From an uncultured Clostridia bacterium (GTDB taxonomy: Bacteria > Bacillota > Clostridia > TANB77 > CAG-508): a DNA stretch of 64,000 nucleotides. Both the position numbers and the translations under genes were made by a program. Below the pieces are notes generated by a model. The model saw nothing but the letters and a program-made list of their open reading frames with translations. It was not told the DNA's origin and did no database searches. The stretch lies in assembly GCA_934154805.1 (NCBI GenBank), contig CAKPGM010000007.1, forward strand, positions 4,130 to 68,129, read 5' to 3'. This document shows, one piece after another, positions 53,220 through 64,000 of this stretch (positions within the stretch are counted from its first letter, which is position 1; the number at the start of each line of letters is the position of its first letter).

Positions 53220-55004
53220 ATGAAATTACAACATATAGCAATAATTTTTGTTATAATAATAATACCAATATCATTGGTATTATCAAATTATATAAGTATG
53301 CATATGAAAACGATAGAGTTACAAGCAGCATATAATGCAAACTTAATTAATGCGACTCATGATTCGATGAAAGCGTTTCAATTAAATACACAAAACAATG
53401 ATCTTTCTGATATAGCAAACTCTAAAATAAGAGATATAGAGGCAGCAATTAATGTGTTTTATACATCACTGTCAACAAATTTAGAAGTAAAAGGCTATAC
53501 AAAAGATGATTTGAAGTCGTATACTCCTGCAATATTGTTTACTTTATATGATGGATATTATATATACTCTAACAATTACAATTATAATCCTCAAGATACA
53601 GATAACCAAGGATATAATTATGGTTTAAAACCATTTATTGCATACTCTTGTAGATATAAAGTTGGAGAGGGCGATAGATATGATTTTGTTGTAAATTATA
53701 CGCTTGATAATACAATAACTATAATAGGAAAAGTAGATAGAGAATATGTTACAAAGACAGGACATCTAATATCTTTGAAAGAAGCTAAAGACATTGATGA
53801 TAATGGAAAAGTGTTGGATTATGTGAATGGAGAAGAAAAGTTAGAAGAACAAATAATATTACTGGATGACAATTCAAATGCTACAAAAGATACATATGAA
53901 TATGTTATATATAGCAACCAGAAAATTTACAAAGAAAAAGACTGGAATGGAAATAGAGACGAAAAATACTTTAAATATAGTAGTCAATATAAAAAAGACT
54001 ATATAACATCTGCTATAACTATACAAGATTTAGATGATCATTATCAGAGAACAACAAGTGCAGTAAAATATTATAAAGAGGCAGCAACTTTTACAAAGTG
54101 GGTAAATGAGAAACTAAAGAATATAAAACAAAGTGATGCAGTGAATGAAAGTGGACAAAAAATAACAACATTTCAAAGTGATTTAGAAGACAAAAAAATA
54201 TTTGATACTTCAAACGAAAATCCAATGCTTTCAAGTTCTACATTTAATGAACAAAGAGTGAATGTAATAAGATACACAATAGAAACAAACCTAGTAAGAG
54301 CAATGAATACATATTCACAACATTCTAGTTTGGCTGGTATAGCATTCTCAATGCCAAAGTTAACCGAACAAGACTGGGGCAATATAGAAAATAATATATG
54401 TGAAGTTGTATTTATGCAAGGTTTACCAATTGGAGGAAAATTATATAATAATTATTGTGTTGTAACTAATAACACAAATAAAGAATGTGTAAATAATAAT
54501 TCTATATACATTATTTCGAGGGATGCAAGTAATCATAAAGAATACCACCAACCAGGTTGCAGAACATTGATAACTGGATTAAATGATGGAACTTTAGCGA
54601 TAGATGGAGCATATTCTGCAATTGATTTTAAAAGAAAAACAGTATCTCTAACAGGTGAAGATGTAAATGCACTTTCGCAATTATTGAGTAGTTATGGAGT
54701 TGGTGCTGATGAAGGAAAATATGCGTACTATTATCCTCAACCATATGAAGCTTGTTATGACTGTATAGTTACCGCATCAGATGCATATACTACTGATGAT
54801 ATAATATATGGGCAAGTAATAGACAGTCTTGGAAGAACTAAAGATGATTATGGTGATGAATACGGAGAAATAAAAGATAAAAATGGTAACGATGTAGACA
54901 TTAAAAATCTACGCGGTACAAATTTGCAAAAATATTATTTAACAGCACTTGCAAGAGCAAGATATGACTTGTATCTAGTAAATGGATATTTTGGAAACTA
55001 TTAA
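53220..55004 (+). CDS. Large pilin-like subunit 9 (possible tip protein)
   Basis: A 594-residue protein. The N-terminus MKLQHIAIIFVIIIIPISLV is a TM helix (about 5-25) followed by a region of helices (SMHMKTIELQAAYNANLINATHDSMKAF) as in large minor pilins, then a long extracytoplasmic body rich in Tyr, Asp and Asn with no family I can name. The helix-first plan and position at the operon end fit a tip adhesin-like subunit; this is inference. Confidence 0.65.
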   Translation: MKLQHIAIIFVIIIIPISLVLSNYISMHMKTIELQAAYNANLINATHDSMKAFQLNTQNNDLSDIANSKIRDIEAAINVFYTSLSTNLEVKGYTKDDLKSYTPAILFTLYDGYYIYSNNYNYNPQDTDNQGYNYGLKPFIAYSCRYKVGEGDRYDFVVNYTLDNTITIIGKVDREYVTKTGHLISLKEAKDIDDNGKVLDYVNGEEKLEEQIILLDDNSNATKDTYEYVIYSNQKIYKEKDWNGNRDEKYFKYSSQYKKDYITSAITIQDLDDHYQRTTSAVKYYKEAATFTKWVNEKLKNIKQSDAVNESGQKITTFQSDLEDKKIFDTSNENPMLSSSTFNEQRVNVIRYTIETNLVRAMNTYSQHSSLAGIAFSMPKLTEQDWGNIENNICEVVFMQGLPIGGKLYNNYCVVTNNTNKECVNNNSIYIISRDASNHKEYHQPGCRTLITGLNDGTLAIDGAYSAIDFKRKTVSLTGEDVNALSQLLSSYGVGADEGKYAYYYPQPYEACYDCIVTASDAYTTDDIIYGQVIDSLGRTKDDYGDEYGEIKDKNGNDVDIKNLRGTNLQKYYLTALARARYDLYLVNGYFGNY

Positions 55005-55018
55005 TAATGGAGAATGGT

Positions 55019-55888
55019 ATGATAAATGAAGCTAAAATAGAAGAAGAAAAAATAAAAATAAAAGAAAACCTGCAAAAGCAAAAAGAAAAAATACAAAGTA
55101 GAATAGTAGTAGAAGATCCAATTGTAAAAATAACATTTAAAAGAATATTAGCATATTTTATAATTTACAGTTTCTTAGGATTTATAATAGAAACAATATT
55201 TGGAATGCTAACAAAAGGAGTAGTAGAAAGTAGACAAAGTTGTCTATATGGACCATTTTGTTGTATTTATGGATTAGGTGCGGCAGTGATGATACCAGGA
55301 CTTCAAAAGTTTAAGAAAAGAAACTGGACATTGTTCCTAGCGGGAGCTGTAGAAGGCTCAATTGTAGAATATATTATCAGTTGGGTTGGCGAAATGATAT
55401 TCCATATAAAATGGTGGGATTATTCAAATATGCCATTCGATATAAATGGCAGAATATGTTTGTTATTTACAATATTCTGGGGAATATTAGCATTGGTATT
55501 AATAAGACTAATAAATCCATACATAGAAAGATTTATTGATAAAATACCTGCGAAACTATTTGGAATAATCACAATTGGTGGAACAATACTTCTTATACTA
55601 GATCTATTGATAACAGCTTTTGGACTTCAAGTATTTTATACAAGATTTACAAATACATATAATCTAAATTTAAAAGAAGATAAATACTTAATGGTAAGTC
55701 AAGACGTTTTAGATAACAAAATTATACAAAAATTATCAAACACAATGTTCTCAGATGAGAAGATATTGAGAACATTTCCAAATATTAAATTTAAAGACGA
55801 TGATGGAAACATCATTTGGGTAAAAGATATATTGACAGATATTCAACCATACTACTTCAAAATAAGTAATAAATTTAGACTAAAATAA
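55019..55888 (+). CDS. Multi-pass membrane protein, PF06541-type (putative ABC transporter IV)
   Basis: A 289-residue protein. An acidic N-terminus is followed by about six TM helices with IIYSFLGFIIETIFGML, QSCLYGPFCCIYGLGA and EGSIVEYIISWVGEM, the pattern of the PF06541 family. I chose the ATG at 55019, which has a GGAGA ribosome site; 55007 is an in-frame alternative. It starts 14 bases after the pilus operon end and may be its last gene, but the function in that context is unknown. Confidence 0.78.
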   Translation: MINEAKIEEEKIKIKENLQKQKEKIQSRIVVEDPIVKITFKRILAYFIIYSFLGFIIETIFGMLTKGVVESRQSCLYGPFCCIYGLGAAVMIPGLQKFKKRNWTLFLAGAVEGSIVEYIISWVGEMIFHIKWWDYSNMPFDINGRICLLFTIFWGILALVLIRLINPYIERFIDKIPAKLFGIITIGGTILLILDLLITAFGLQVFYTRFTNTYNLNLKEDKYLMVSQDVLDNKIIQKLSNTMFSDEKILRTFPNIKFKDDDGNIIWVKDILTDIQPYYFKISNKFRLK

Positions 55889-55918
55889 AGCGACTTCAGA
55901 AATGAAGTTGTTTTTTTA
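55889..55918 (+). terminator. Terminator after gene 55019
   Basis: CGACTTCA/TGAAGTTG stem with loop gaaa (one G-T pair), then TTTTTTT. Confidence 0.88.
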
Positions 55919-55993
55919 TGCTTGAAAAATTTTGCATAATTTATCTAAAAAAGGAAAAGATATTTTTAGCAAATAAAATGGAGGTTATTTTGT

Positions 55994-56200
55994 ATGGAAA
56001 AACACTTAATGATAACAGGTACATCAAAAGTATCTTGGAAAGATGCAATAGTAAAAACAATTGCAGAAGCATCTAAAACATTGGACTATCTAACAGGAGT
56101 AAAAATTATAGAACAAAAGGCTAAAATAAATGGAGATAAAATAAGCGAATATTATGTGGATTTAGACTTAACATTTATGATAGATAGGGACAGAAAATAG
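55994..56200 (+). CDS. Dodecin-like protein
   Basis: A 68-residue protein matching the dodecin fold over its full length: ITGTSKVSWKDAIVKTIAEASKTLDYLTGVKIIEQKAKI. Dodecins form 12-subunit shells that bind flavins. The Trp that stacks flavin in halophilic and bacterial dodecins (in the L-x-W/F-x-V-E position) is replaced by Gly/Val here (LTGVKIIE), so flavin binding is doubtful. An aatggagg Shine-Dalgarno precedes the ATG. It is 9 bases before spoVAC, so it is part of the spoVA operon. Confidence 0.82.
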   Translation: MEKHLMITGTSKVSWKDAIVKTIAEASKTLDYLTGVKIIEQKAKINGDKISEYYVDLDLTFMIDRDRK

Positions 56201-56209
56201 GAGGTAATT

Positions 56210-56650
56210 ATGGAGCAAATTCAAACTCAAAAACAATATAGTGACTATGTAGATAAAAAATCGCCTAATTCTCCAATAGTAAAAAATTGTTTTAATGCTT
56301 TTTGGGTAGGAGGTTTAATCTGTACTATAGGACAAATTATAATAGACTATTGTATGTACAGAGGTATGGATAATACATCATCATCAACAGTTGCATCAAT
56401 AGCTTTAATAGCAATATCAGCAATATTAACAGGTTTAAATATATTCAATAGAATAGGAAAATTTGCAGGAGCAGGTTCACTTGTTCCAATTACAGGATTT
56501 GCAAACTCAATAGTATCACCAGCCATAGAATATAAATCAGAAGGCTATGTTATGGGTGTCGGTGGCAAAATGTTCACAGTAGCAGGACCAGTGTTAGTAT
56601 TCGGAATTTCGACATCAGTAATCATAGGAATAATTGCTGTATTATTTTAA
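56210..56650 (+). CDS. spoVAC: Stage V sporulation protein SpoVAC
   Basis: A 146-residue membrane protein with about four TM segments. It opens with YVDKKSPNSPIVKNCFNAFWVGGLICTIGQ and ends near GPVLVFGISTSVIIG, the usual SpoVAC pattern. SpoVA proteins form the channel that loads and releases dipicolinic acid in spores. Downstream genes follow in the known order. Confidence 0.92.
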   Translation: MEQIQTQKQYSDYVDKKSPNSPIVKNCFNAFWVGGLICTIGQIIIDYCMYRGMDNTSSSTVASIALIAISAILTGLNIFNRIGKFAGAGSLVPITGFANSIVSPAIEYKSEGYVMGVGGKMFTVAGPVLVFGISTSVIIGIIAVLF

Positions 56651-56666
56651 ATAGGAGGGAAGTATT

Positions 56667-57671
56667 TTGAAAAAAATAGGTAAACAGACAATAAGCTTTG
56701 ATGCTCCACCAGTTATTATAGGAACAGCATCAATAGTTGGACCTAAAGAGGCAGAAGGACCAATGGCAAAATATTTTGACAAATGCTTAGAAGATGAATT
56801 CTGGGGAGAAAAATCTTGGGAAAAAGCAGAAAGTAAAATAATAAAAGAAACGGTAAATCTAGCAATAGCAAGAGCAAATTTATCGAATACAGATATAGAT
56901 TATTGTTTTGCAGGAGATTTATTAAATCAATGTATATCAAGTGATTTCGGATTAAGAGATACAAACATTCCATTTTTTGGAGTATTTGGAGCTTGTTCAA
57001 CATTTGTAGAAAGTATGTGTCTAGGTTCAGTATTCTTAGAAGGTGGAGGAGCAAACAATGTAATATGTGCTACATCAAGTCACTTCTGTAGTGCAGAGAA
57101 ACAATTTAGATTTCCACTAGAGCTAGGAACACAGAGAACTCCAACAGCACAGTGGACAGTAACAGGAGCAGGAGCTGCAATTTTATCGAGTACAGGGGAA
57201 GGACCCTATATAACAAATATCACACCAGGAAAAATAGTTGATATGGGAATAAAAGACGCAAACAATATGGGAGCTGCAATGGCACCTGCAGCGTTAGATA
57301 CTCTAGTTACGCATCTTCAAGATACAGGCAGAAAACCAAGCTACTATGATGCAATAATAACAGGAGATTTAGGATATATAGGAAAAGAAATATTGCAAGA
57401 TATGGCTCAAACAAAAGGATATAATATAAATGCAAATTATGATGATTGTGGAGTATTAATGTTTGATAAGCAAAAACAAGATACACATTCAGGCGGAAGC
57501 GGATGTGCTTGTATAGCAACGGTATTTTCAGGATATTTTTATAAGCAATTAAAAGAGAAGAAAATGAAGAAAATACTACTAATTGCAACTGGAGCACTAA
57601 TGAACTCAACAAGTATGCAACAAGGAGAAACAATACCAGGAATTGCACATGCAATATCCATAGAAATTTAA
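56667..57671 (+). CDS. spoVAD: Stage V sporulation protein SpoVAD
   Basis: A 334-residue protein of thiolase-like fold, TTG start after aggaggga. It has GTASIVGPKEAEGPM, FFGVFGACSTFVESMCLGS, VICATSSHFCSAEKQFRFPLE and GSGCACIATVFSGYF, typical SpoVAD. It binds dipicolinic acid in the spore inner membrane channel complex. Confidence 0.95.
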   Translation: MKKIGKQTISFDAPPVIIGTASIVGPKEAEGPMAKYFDKCLEDEFWGEKSWEKAESKIIKETVNLAIARANLSNTDIDYCFAGDLLNQCISSDFGLRDTNIPFFGVFGACSTFVESMCLGSVFLEGGGANNVICATSSHFCSAEKQFRFPLELGTQRTPTAQWTVTGAGAAILSSTGEGPYITNITPGKIVDMGIKDANNMGAAMAPAALDTLVTHLQDTGRKPSYYDAIITGDLGYIGKEILQDMAQTKGYNINANYDDCGVLMFDKQKQDTHSGGSGCACIATVFSGYFYKQLKEKKMKKILLIATGALMNSTSMQQGETIPGIAHAISIEI

Positions 57672-57690
57672 AGTTAGGAGATGTAATGTT

Positions 57691-58077
57691 ATGAGTTTTA
57701 TACAAAGCATTGATTGGATGCAATTATTAAAATGTTTTGTTGTAGGAGGATTAATTTGTATAATAGGTCAAGTGTTATTAGACAAAACAAAACTGACTCC
57801 AGCAAAAATACTAGTAATATTTGTAACAACAGGAGCAATACTTGGTGGACTAGGTGTGTATAAATGTTTAATAGATTTTGCAGGAGCGGGAGCGACAGTT
57901 CCACTGACTGGATTTGGAGCAAATCTTGCAAAAGGTAGCATAGAAGCGGTAAAAGAGAGCGGATTATTAGGAGCATTTACAGGAGGAGTAAAAGCATCGG
58001 CGGGAGGAATTGCAGCAGCAATATTCTTTGGATACATTGCTTCTTTAATAGCGAAACCAAAAATAAAAAAACAATAG
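57691..58077 (+). CDS. spoVAE: Stage V sporulation protein SpoVAE (SpoVAEb type)
   Basis: A 128-residue membrane protein with FVVGGLICIIGQVLLDKTKLTPAKILVIFV, GVYKCLIDFAGAGATVPLTGFG and AFTGGVKASAGGIAAAIFFG, close to SpoVAEb and related in sequence to SpoVAC. Last gene of the operon, closed by a terminator. The absence of spoVAA and spoVAB is normal for clostridia. Confidence 0.93.
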   Translation: MSFIQSIDWMQLLKCFVVGGLICIIGQVLLDKTKLTPAKILVIFVTTGAILGGLGVYKCLIDFAGAGATVPLTGFGANLAKGSIEAVKESGLLGAFTGGVKASAGGIAAAIFFGYIASLIAKPKIKKQ

Positions 58078-58082
58078 TTATA

Positions 58083-58116
58083 AAAAGGTTATATTCAAAT
58101 TAATATAGCCTTTTAT
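58083..58116 (+). terminator. Terminator after spoVAE
   Basis: AAAAGGTTATATT pairs with AATATAGCCTTTT around loop CAAAT (G-T pair included), then a T-rich run. Confidence 0.85.
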
Positions 58117-58209
58117 TTTGATAAAAAAGTAAATAATGATTGCAAAAATACCTTGAAATATGTTATATTAAATACATAAAAAATAAGCTATAGAATGGAA
58201 GGAAATAAA

Positions 58210-59481
58210 ATGGAAGAGAATAACAAGAAAACAAGTTATATAACTGGAATTTTGGGAGCAATATTAGGTGGAGCAATAGCATCAATTCCTTGGGTATTAA
58301 TGTATGTATATGGAAATATGATATTGTCTTTATTAGCTGTAATAATAGGAGCAGGAGCTTTTTATGGCTATAAATTGTGCAAAGGTAAAATGGATACAAA
58401 ACTACCAATAATAATAATGATAATATCTATTGTGATTGTAACAATAATAACATTTGCAGTTATACCATTATTATTACTTAAACATAATGGATACTATGTA
58501 AGTATGGAGAATCTAAAAGCTTTATATCAAAACTCAGAATGGAATAGTGCTATAATAAGAGATTATGTTATATCTGTAGTATTTACATTGTTAGGAGCAA
58601 GTGCTGTAACAAGTTCTATAAAGAAGCAACTATTAGCAAATTCAGAGAATATAACATTGGATTTGTCAAATCAAGATGAACAACAAAAGTTGAAAAATGA
58701 TGCGATAGAAGTGATAAAACCTATATTTGAAAAATACAATGCAGTAGATAAAGAAAACACAATGACAAAAGAAGAAGTATTGGCGGAAACAGAGGGACCA
58801 AGTGGTAAAATATATTTTAGCTTTTTAAAAAATTCAGGAATTATAAAAAAAGTTAAAGGCAAATATTATTATAGTGTAGAAGACGAAGATAAAAAACAAA
58901 AACGTAAAGTTAATGTATGGTTCATAATTACTACTATAATATTAGTAATATTAGCATTTGGAATTGTTTTCCAAGATAATTCGACAAATAATTCAAATCA
59001 AACAGAAAATACGGACTTGAGTTTCCAAGCACCACAAGGTTGGGTGGCATATCAAGGATATAGTGAAGAAACAGGATGGACATTTTATAAAAGCATAAGT
59101 GCTCCAACAGTGAAAGAGAACAACGAAGAAGCAACAAATACAATAGACTATTCTCAATATCCAGCAATGCTAAATGTAGTATACTCAAAAAATGATGAAG
59201 CAACATCAATAGACGAATTAAAAACAGACTTAGAAACATATATAAAAGAAAAATTACAACCAGAAGAATATTCTGTTGAAAAAGTAAAAACATCAAATGG
59301 ATATGACGCAGTAAAAATTAAATTAAAATATAATCAAGATCCAGAAGAAGTAAGTTGCTATTATTATATTTATACAGATGGTAAACTTGCAATAGTTACA
59401 GGAGAGAGCTTTAACTTAAATGATGAACAGATATTAGAGAAGGATGTAATATCTACAGCAAATAGTTTTAAGTGGAAATAA
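58210..59481 (+). CDS. Unknown membrane protein with extracytoplasmic C-terminal domain
   Basis: A 423-residue protein. The start at 58210 has a ggaagga Shine-Dalgarno; 58195 is an in-frame alternative. About three to four TM helices cover residues 10-130 (TGILGAILGGAIASIPWVLM). A cytoplasmic winged-like segment follows (TMTKEEVLAETEGPSGKIYFSFLKNSGIIKK), then a TM near 240-260 and an exposed domain of about 160 residues starting FQAPQGWVAYQGYSEETGW. No family recognised. Confidence 0.72.
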   Translation: MEENNKKTSYITGILGAILGGAIASIPWVLMYVYGNMILSLLAVIIGAGAFYGYKLCKGKMDTKLPIIIMIISIVIVTIITFAVIPLLLLKHNGYYVSMENLKALYQNSEWNSAIIRDYVISVVFTLLGASAVTSSIKKQLLANSENITLDLSNQDEQQKLKNDAIEVIKPIFEKYNAVDKENTMTKEEVLAETEGPSGKIYFSFLKNSGIIKKVKGKYYYSVEDEDKKQKRKVNVWFIITTIILVILAFGIVFQDNSTNNSNQTENTDLSFQAPQGWVAYQGYSEETGWTFYKSISAPTVKENNEEATNTIDYSQYPAMLNVVYSKNDEATSIDELKTDLETYIKEKLQPEEYSVEKVKTSNGYDAVKIKLKYNQDPEEVSCYYYIYTDGKLAIVTGESFNLNDEQILEKDVISTANSFKWK

Positions 59482-59491
59482 TAAAAAGTAC

Positions 59492-59520
59492 TTGAAAAAC
59501 GAAACAAAATTTGCTAAAAT
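59492..59520 (+). promoter_or_regulatory. Promoter of pyrG
   Basis: TTGAAA (59492-59497), 17-bp spacer, TAAAAT (59515-59520). The inferred leader is about 88 nt and contains a complete terminator. Confidence 0.7.
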
Positions 59521-59522
59521 AA

Positions 59523-61244
<1,722 letters not shown>

Positions 61245-61283
61245 AAGGATGCGCCTCCGAATTACTCGGAGGCATTATCCTTG
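61245..61283. terminator. Bidirectional terminator between pyrG and gene 61262
   Basis: GCCTCCGA/TCGGAGGC (61253-61260, 61266-61273), extended by AAGGAT/ATCCTT outside. The stop codon of the - strand gene lies in the loop. Confidence 0.85.
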
Positions 61284-61453
61284 TAGATTTGCATAAATTC
61301 TCCGAATGTAAGAAAAGAATCATTCTTCGAATTATACTCTTCGAGTGCATCAGCTACACTCAGGAAGAACGCTCGTTGCCGTGCGTTGCTAATTTTTGAA
61401 ATCTCTGCTGTAAGAGCATCTCCAGGAAACATATCCCAAAACGTGAAGCACAT
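61262..61453 (-). CDS. Small protein of unknown function
   Basis: A 63-residue acidic soluble protein (MCFTFWDMFPGDALTAEISK at the start, FGEFMQIYKDNASE at the end). A GAAGGAGGAATCGCT Shine-Dalgarno supports the start. Its codon and base use are clearly richer in G+C than the neighbours (many GCC, CTG, CGT, TCC triplets), which suggests recent arrival. I recognise no family. It lies between pyrG and groES on the opposite strand. Confidence 0.6.
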   Translation of the reverse strand: MCFTFWDMFPGDALTAEISKISNARQRAFFLSVADALEEYNSKNDSFLTFGEFMQIYKDNASE

Positions 61454-61583
61454 AGCGATTCCTCCTTCAAAAATTGTTAAATATATTATACAACAAAATT
61501 ATGTAAATTGGAAGAGTTGTAATAAAAAAACAGTACATACATAAAATTAAATGTGAAATTTATGTGAAATTATGGAAATAATA

Positions 61584-61610
61584 TTGACTTTTAAAAGTAA
61601 AAGGTATAAA
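61584..61610 (+). promoter_or_regulatory. groESL promoter
   Basis: TTGACT (61584-61589), a 15-bp spacer, TATAAA (61605-61610), just before the CIRCE box. Confidence 0.65.
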
Positions 61611-61613
61611 TTA

Positions 61614-61640
61614 TTAGCAGTCACAAATAAAGAGTGCTAA
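61614..61640. promoter_or_regulatory. CIRCE operator (HrcA site)
   Basis: TTAGCAGTC-N9-GAGTGCTAA; the consensus is TTAGCACTC-N9-GAGTGCTAA, with one mismatch in the left arm. It lies immediately downstream of the groESL -10, where HrcA represses. The CTC/GAG symmetry is broken by the G in the left arm. Confidence 0.85.
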
Positions 61641-61955
<315 letters not shown>

Positions 61956-61959
61956 TTAG

Positions 61960-63603
<1,644 letters not shown>

Positions 63604-63613
63604 AATAGAAAAA

Positions 63614-63640
63614 AGTTAGGAGGCTTTTAGTCTCCTAACT
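63614..63640 (+). terminator. Terminator-like hairpin after groEL
   Basis: Perfect AGTTAGGAG/CTCCTAACT stem, but few T follow; probably the end of the groESL transcript. Confidence 0.6.
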
Positions 63641-63761
63641 AATTAATTATATAATAAGGAGTATTTTCTTTTAAATGAGGATTGTTGTAAGAAGAAAGAA
63701 AACTACAATAATGAATGTTCAAAAAAATTGAACAAAAAATCAAAAAAATTTAAAATAAGTA

Positions 63762-63790
63762 TTGACAAAAACTAAAAAGTCTAGTATACT
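63762..63790 (+). promoter_or_regulatory. Promoter of the tRNA-Val/tRNA-Asp cluster
   Basis: TTGACA (63762-63767), exactly 17 bp, TATACT (63785-63790). Confidence 0.78.
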
Positions 63791-63808
63791 AAAAAAGTCG
63801 AAAGAAAT

Positions 63809-63884
63809 GGTCGCTTAGCTCAGCTGGGAGAGCATCTGCCTTACAAGCAGGGGGTCATAGGTTCGAGCCCTATAGCGACCACCA
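63809..63884 (+). tRNA. tRNA-Val (anticodon TAC), CCA encoded
   Basis: 76 nt. Acceptor GGTCGCT/AGCGACC, anticodon loop CTTACAA, T-arm GGTTCGAGCCC and encoded CCA. Confidence 0.95.
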
Positions 63885-63929
63885 TTTCTTTATAAGAAGA
63901 TTTAGAATTATCTAAATTTTTTTATTTAC

Positions 63930-64000
63930 GGCCTGGTAGTTCAGTTGGTTAGAACGCTAGCCTGTCACGCTAGAGGTCGACGGTTCGAGCCCGTTCCAGG
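63930..64000 (+). tRNA. tRNA-Asp (anticodon GTC), cut by the window end
   Basis: Acceptor GGCCTGG, anticodon loop CTGTCAC in a CTAGC/GCTAG stem, T-arm CGGTTCGAGCCCG. The 3' strand of the acceptor ends at CCAGG, so the last few bases lie outside the window. Confidence 0.93.

Noticed and set aside
55919..55993. Sigma-G promoter before the dodecin-spoVA operon
   Set aside because: A CATAATT lies near 55937 but no suitably spaced -35 could be read with confidence; sporulation control is likely by function but not shown here.

Overview
The window is AT-rich DNA with strong use of AGA, ATA and TTA codons. The gene set combines SpoVA sporulation proteins, SepF and DivIVA, a SpoIIIE-type translocase, CdaA, a HrcA-type CIRCE box and a sortase. 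It shows no outer-membrane functions. This points to a Gram-positive (monoderm) member of the Clostridia, probably an uncultured gut-type lineage; I cannot place it more precisely. Almost all genes lie on the + strand. Four RNA-supported small-protein genes and one further small gene are on the - strand.

Layout. 1-4.0 kb: rqcP and dnaE. 4.0-4.8 kb: a tandem direct repeat. Each copy encodes a 43-residue basic/hydrophobic peptide on the - strand and a short convergent + strand RNA that ends at the same bidirectional hairpin. The RNA is complementary to the translation start region of its own partner, which is the plan of a par/Fst-type type I toxin-antitoxin locus. 4.9-7.9 kb: a large FtsX-type permease. 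8.1 kb: tRNA-Glu with a duplicated 3' end. 8.3-13.9 kb: two nearly identical pilin-like leucine-rich surface proteins, each behind an apparent invertible promoter. 14-18.3 kb: mtaB, a short alaS, a HIT protein and a sortase. 18.4-18.6 kb: tRNA-His and tRNA-Gln. 18.8-24 kb: a zinc-ribbon membrane protein, a CotH-family kinase, a pilin-like surface protein, and a frameshifted paralogue behind a third switch whose promoter faces the gene. 24 kb: two tiny Cys-rich proteins.

24.4-41.8 kb is mostly core: mutL, miaA, sepF, divIVA, rsmD, ftsK/spoIIIE, a beta-CASP metallohydrolase, a GH15 enzyme, cdaA and truA, with several unknown membrane or coiled-coil proteins. 41.9-55.0 kb is one long operon for a stripped-down Tad/Flp-like pilus or secretion machine: a CpaB-like SAF protein, two degenerate MinD/CpaE-like proteins, a CpaF-like ATPase, a TadB/TadC-like membrane protein, and nine short or large pilin-like subunits, three of them recent tandem copies. 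55-58 kb: a PF06541-type membrane protein, then a dodecin-like gene with spoVAC-spoVAD-spoVAE. 58.2-64 kb: an unknown membrane protein, pyrG with a terminator in its leader, a small - strand gene, groES-groEL under a CIRCE element, then tRNA-Val and a truncated tRNA-Asp.

The most notable systems are three. (1) Three switch modules share one architecture: terminator, 19-bp inverted repeat, about 137 bp holding an outward promoter, exact inverted repeat, then a fixed promoter spanning a palindrome, then a surface-protein gene. Each module has its own private spacer sequence, identical in its two arms. (2) The paired antisense-RNA/peptide modules show compensatory differences between copies. (3) The minimal Tad-like operon has an expanded set of subunits without the usual Flp processing site.
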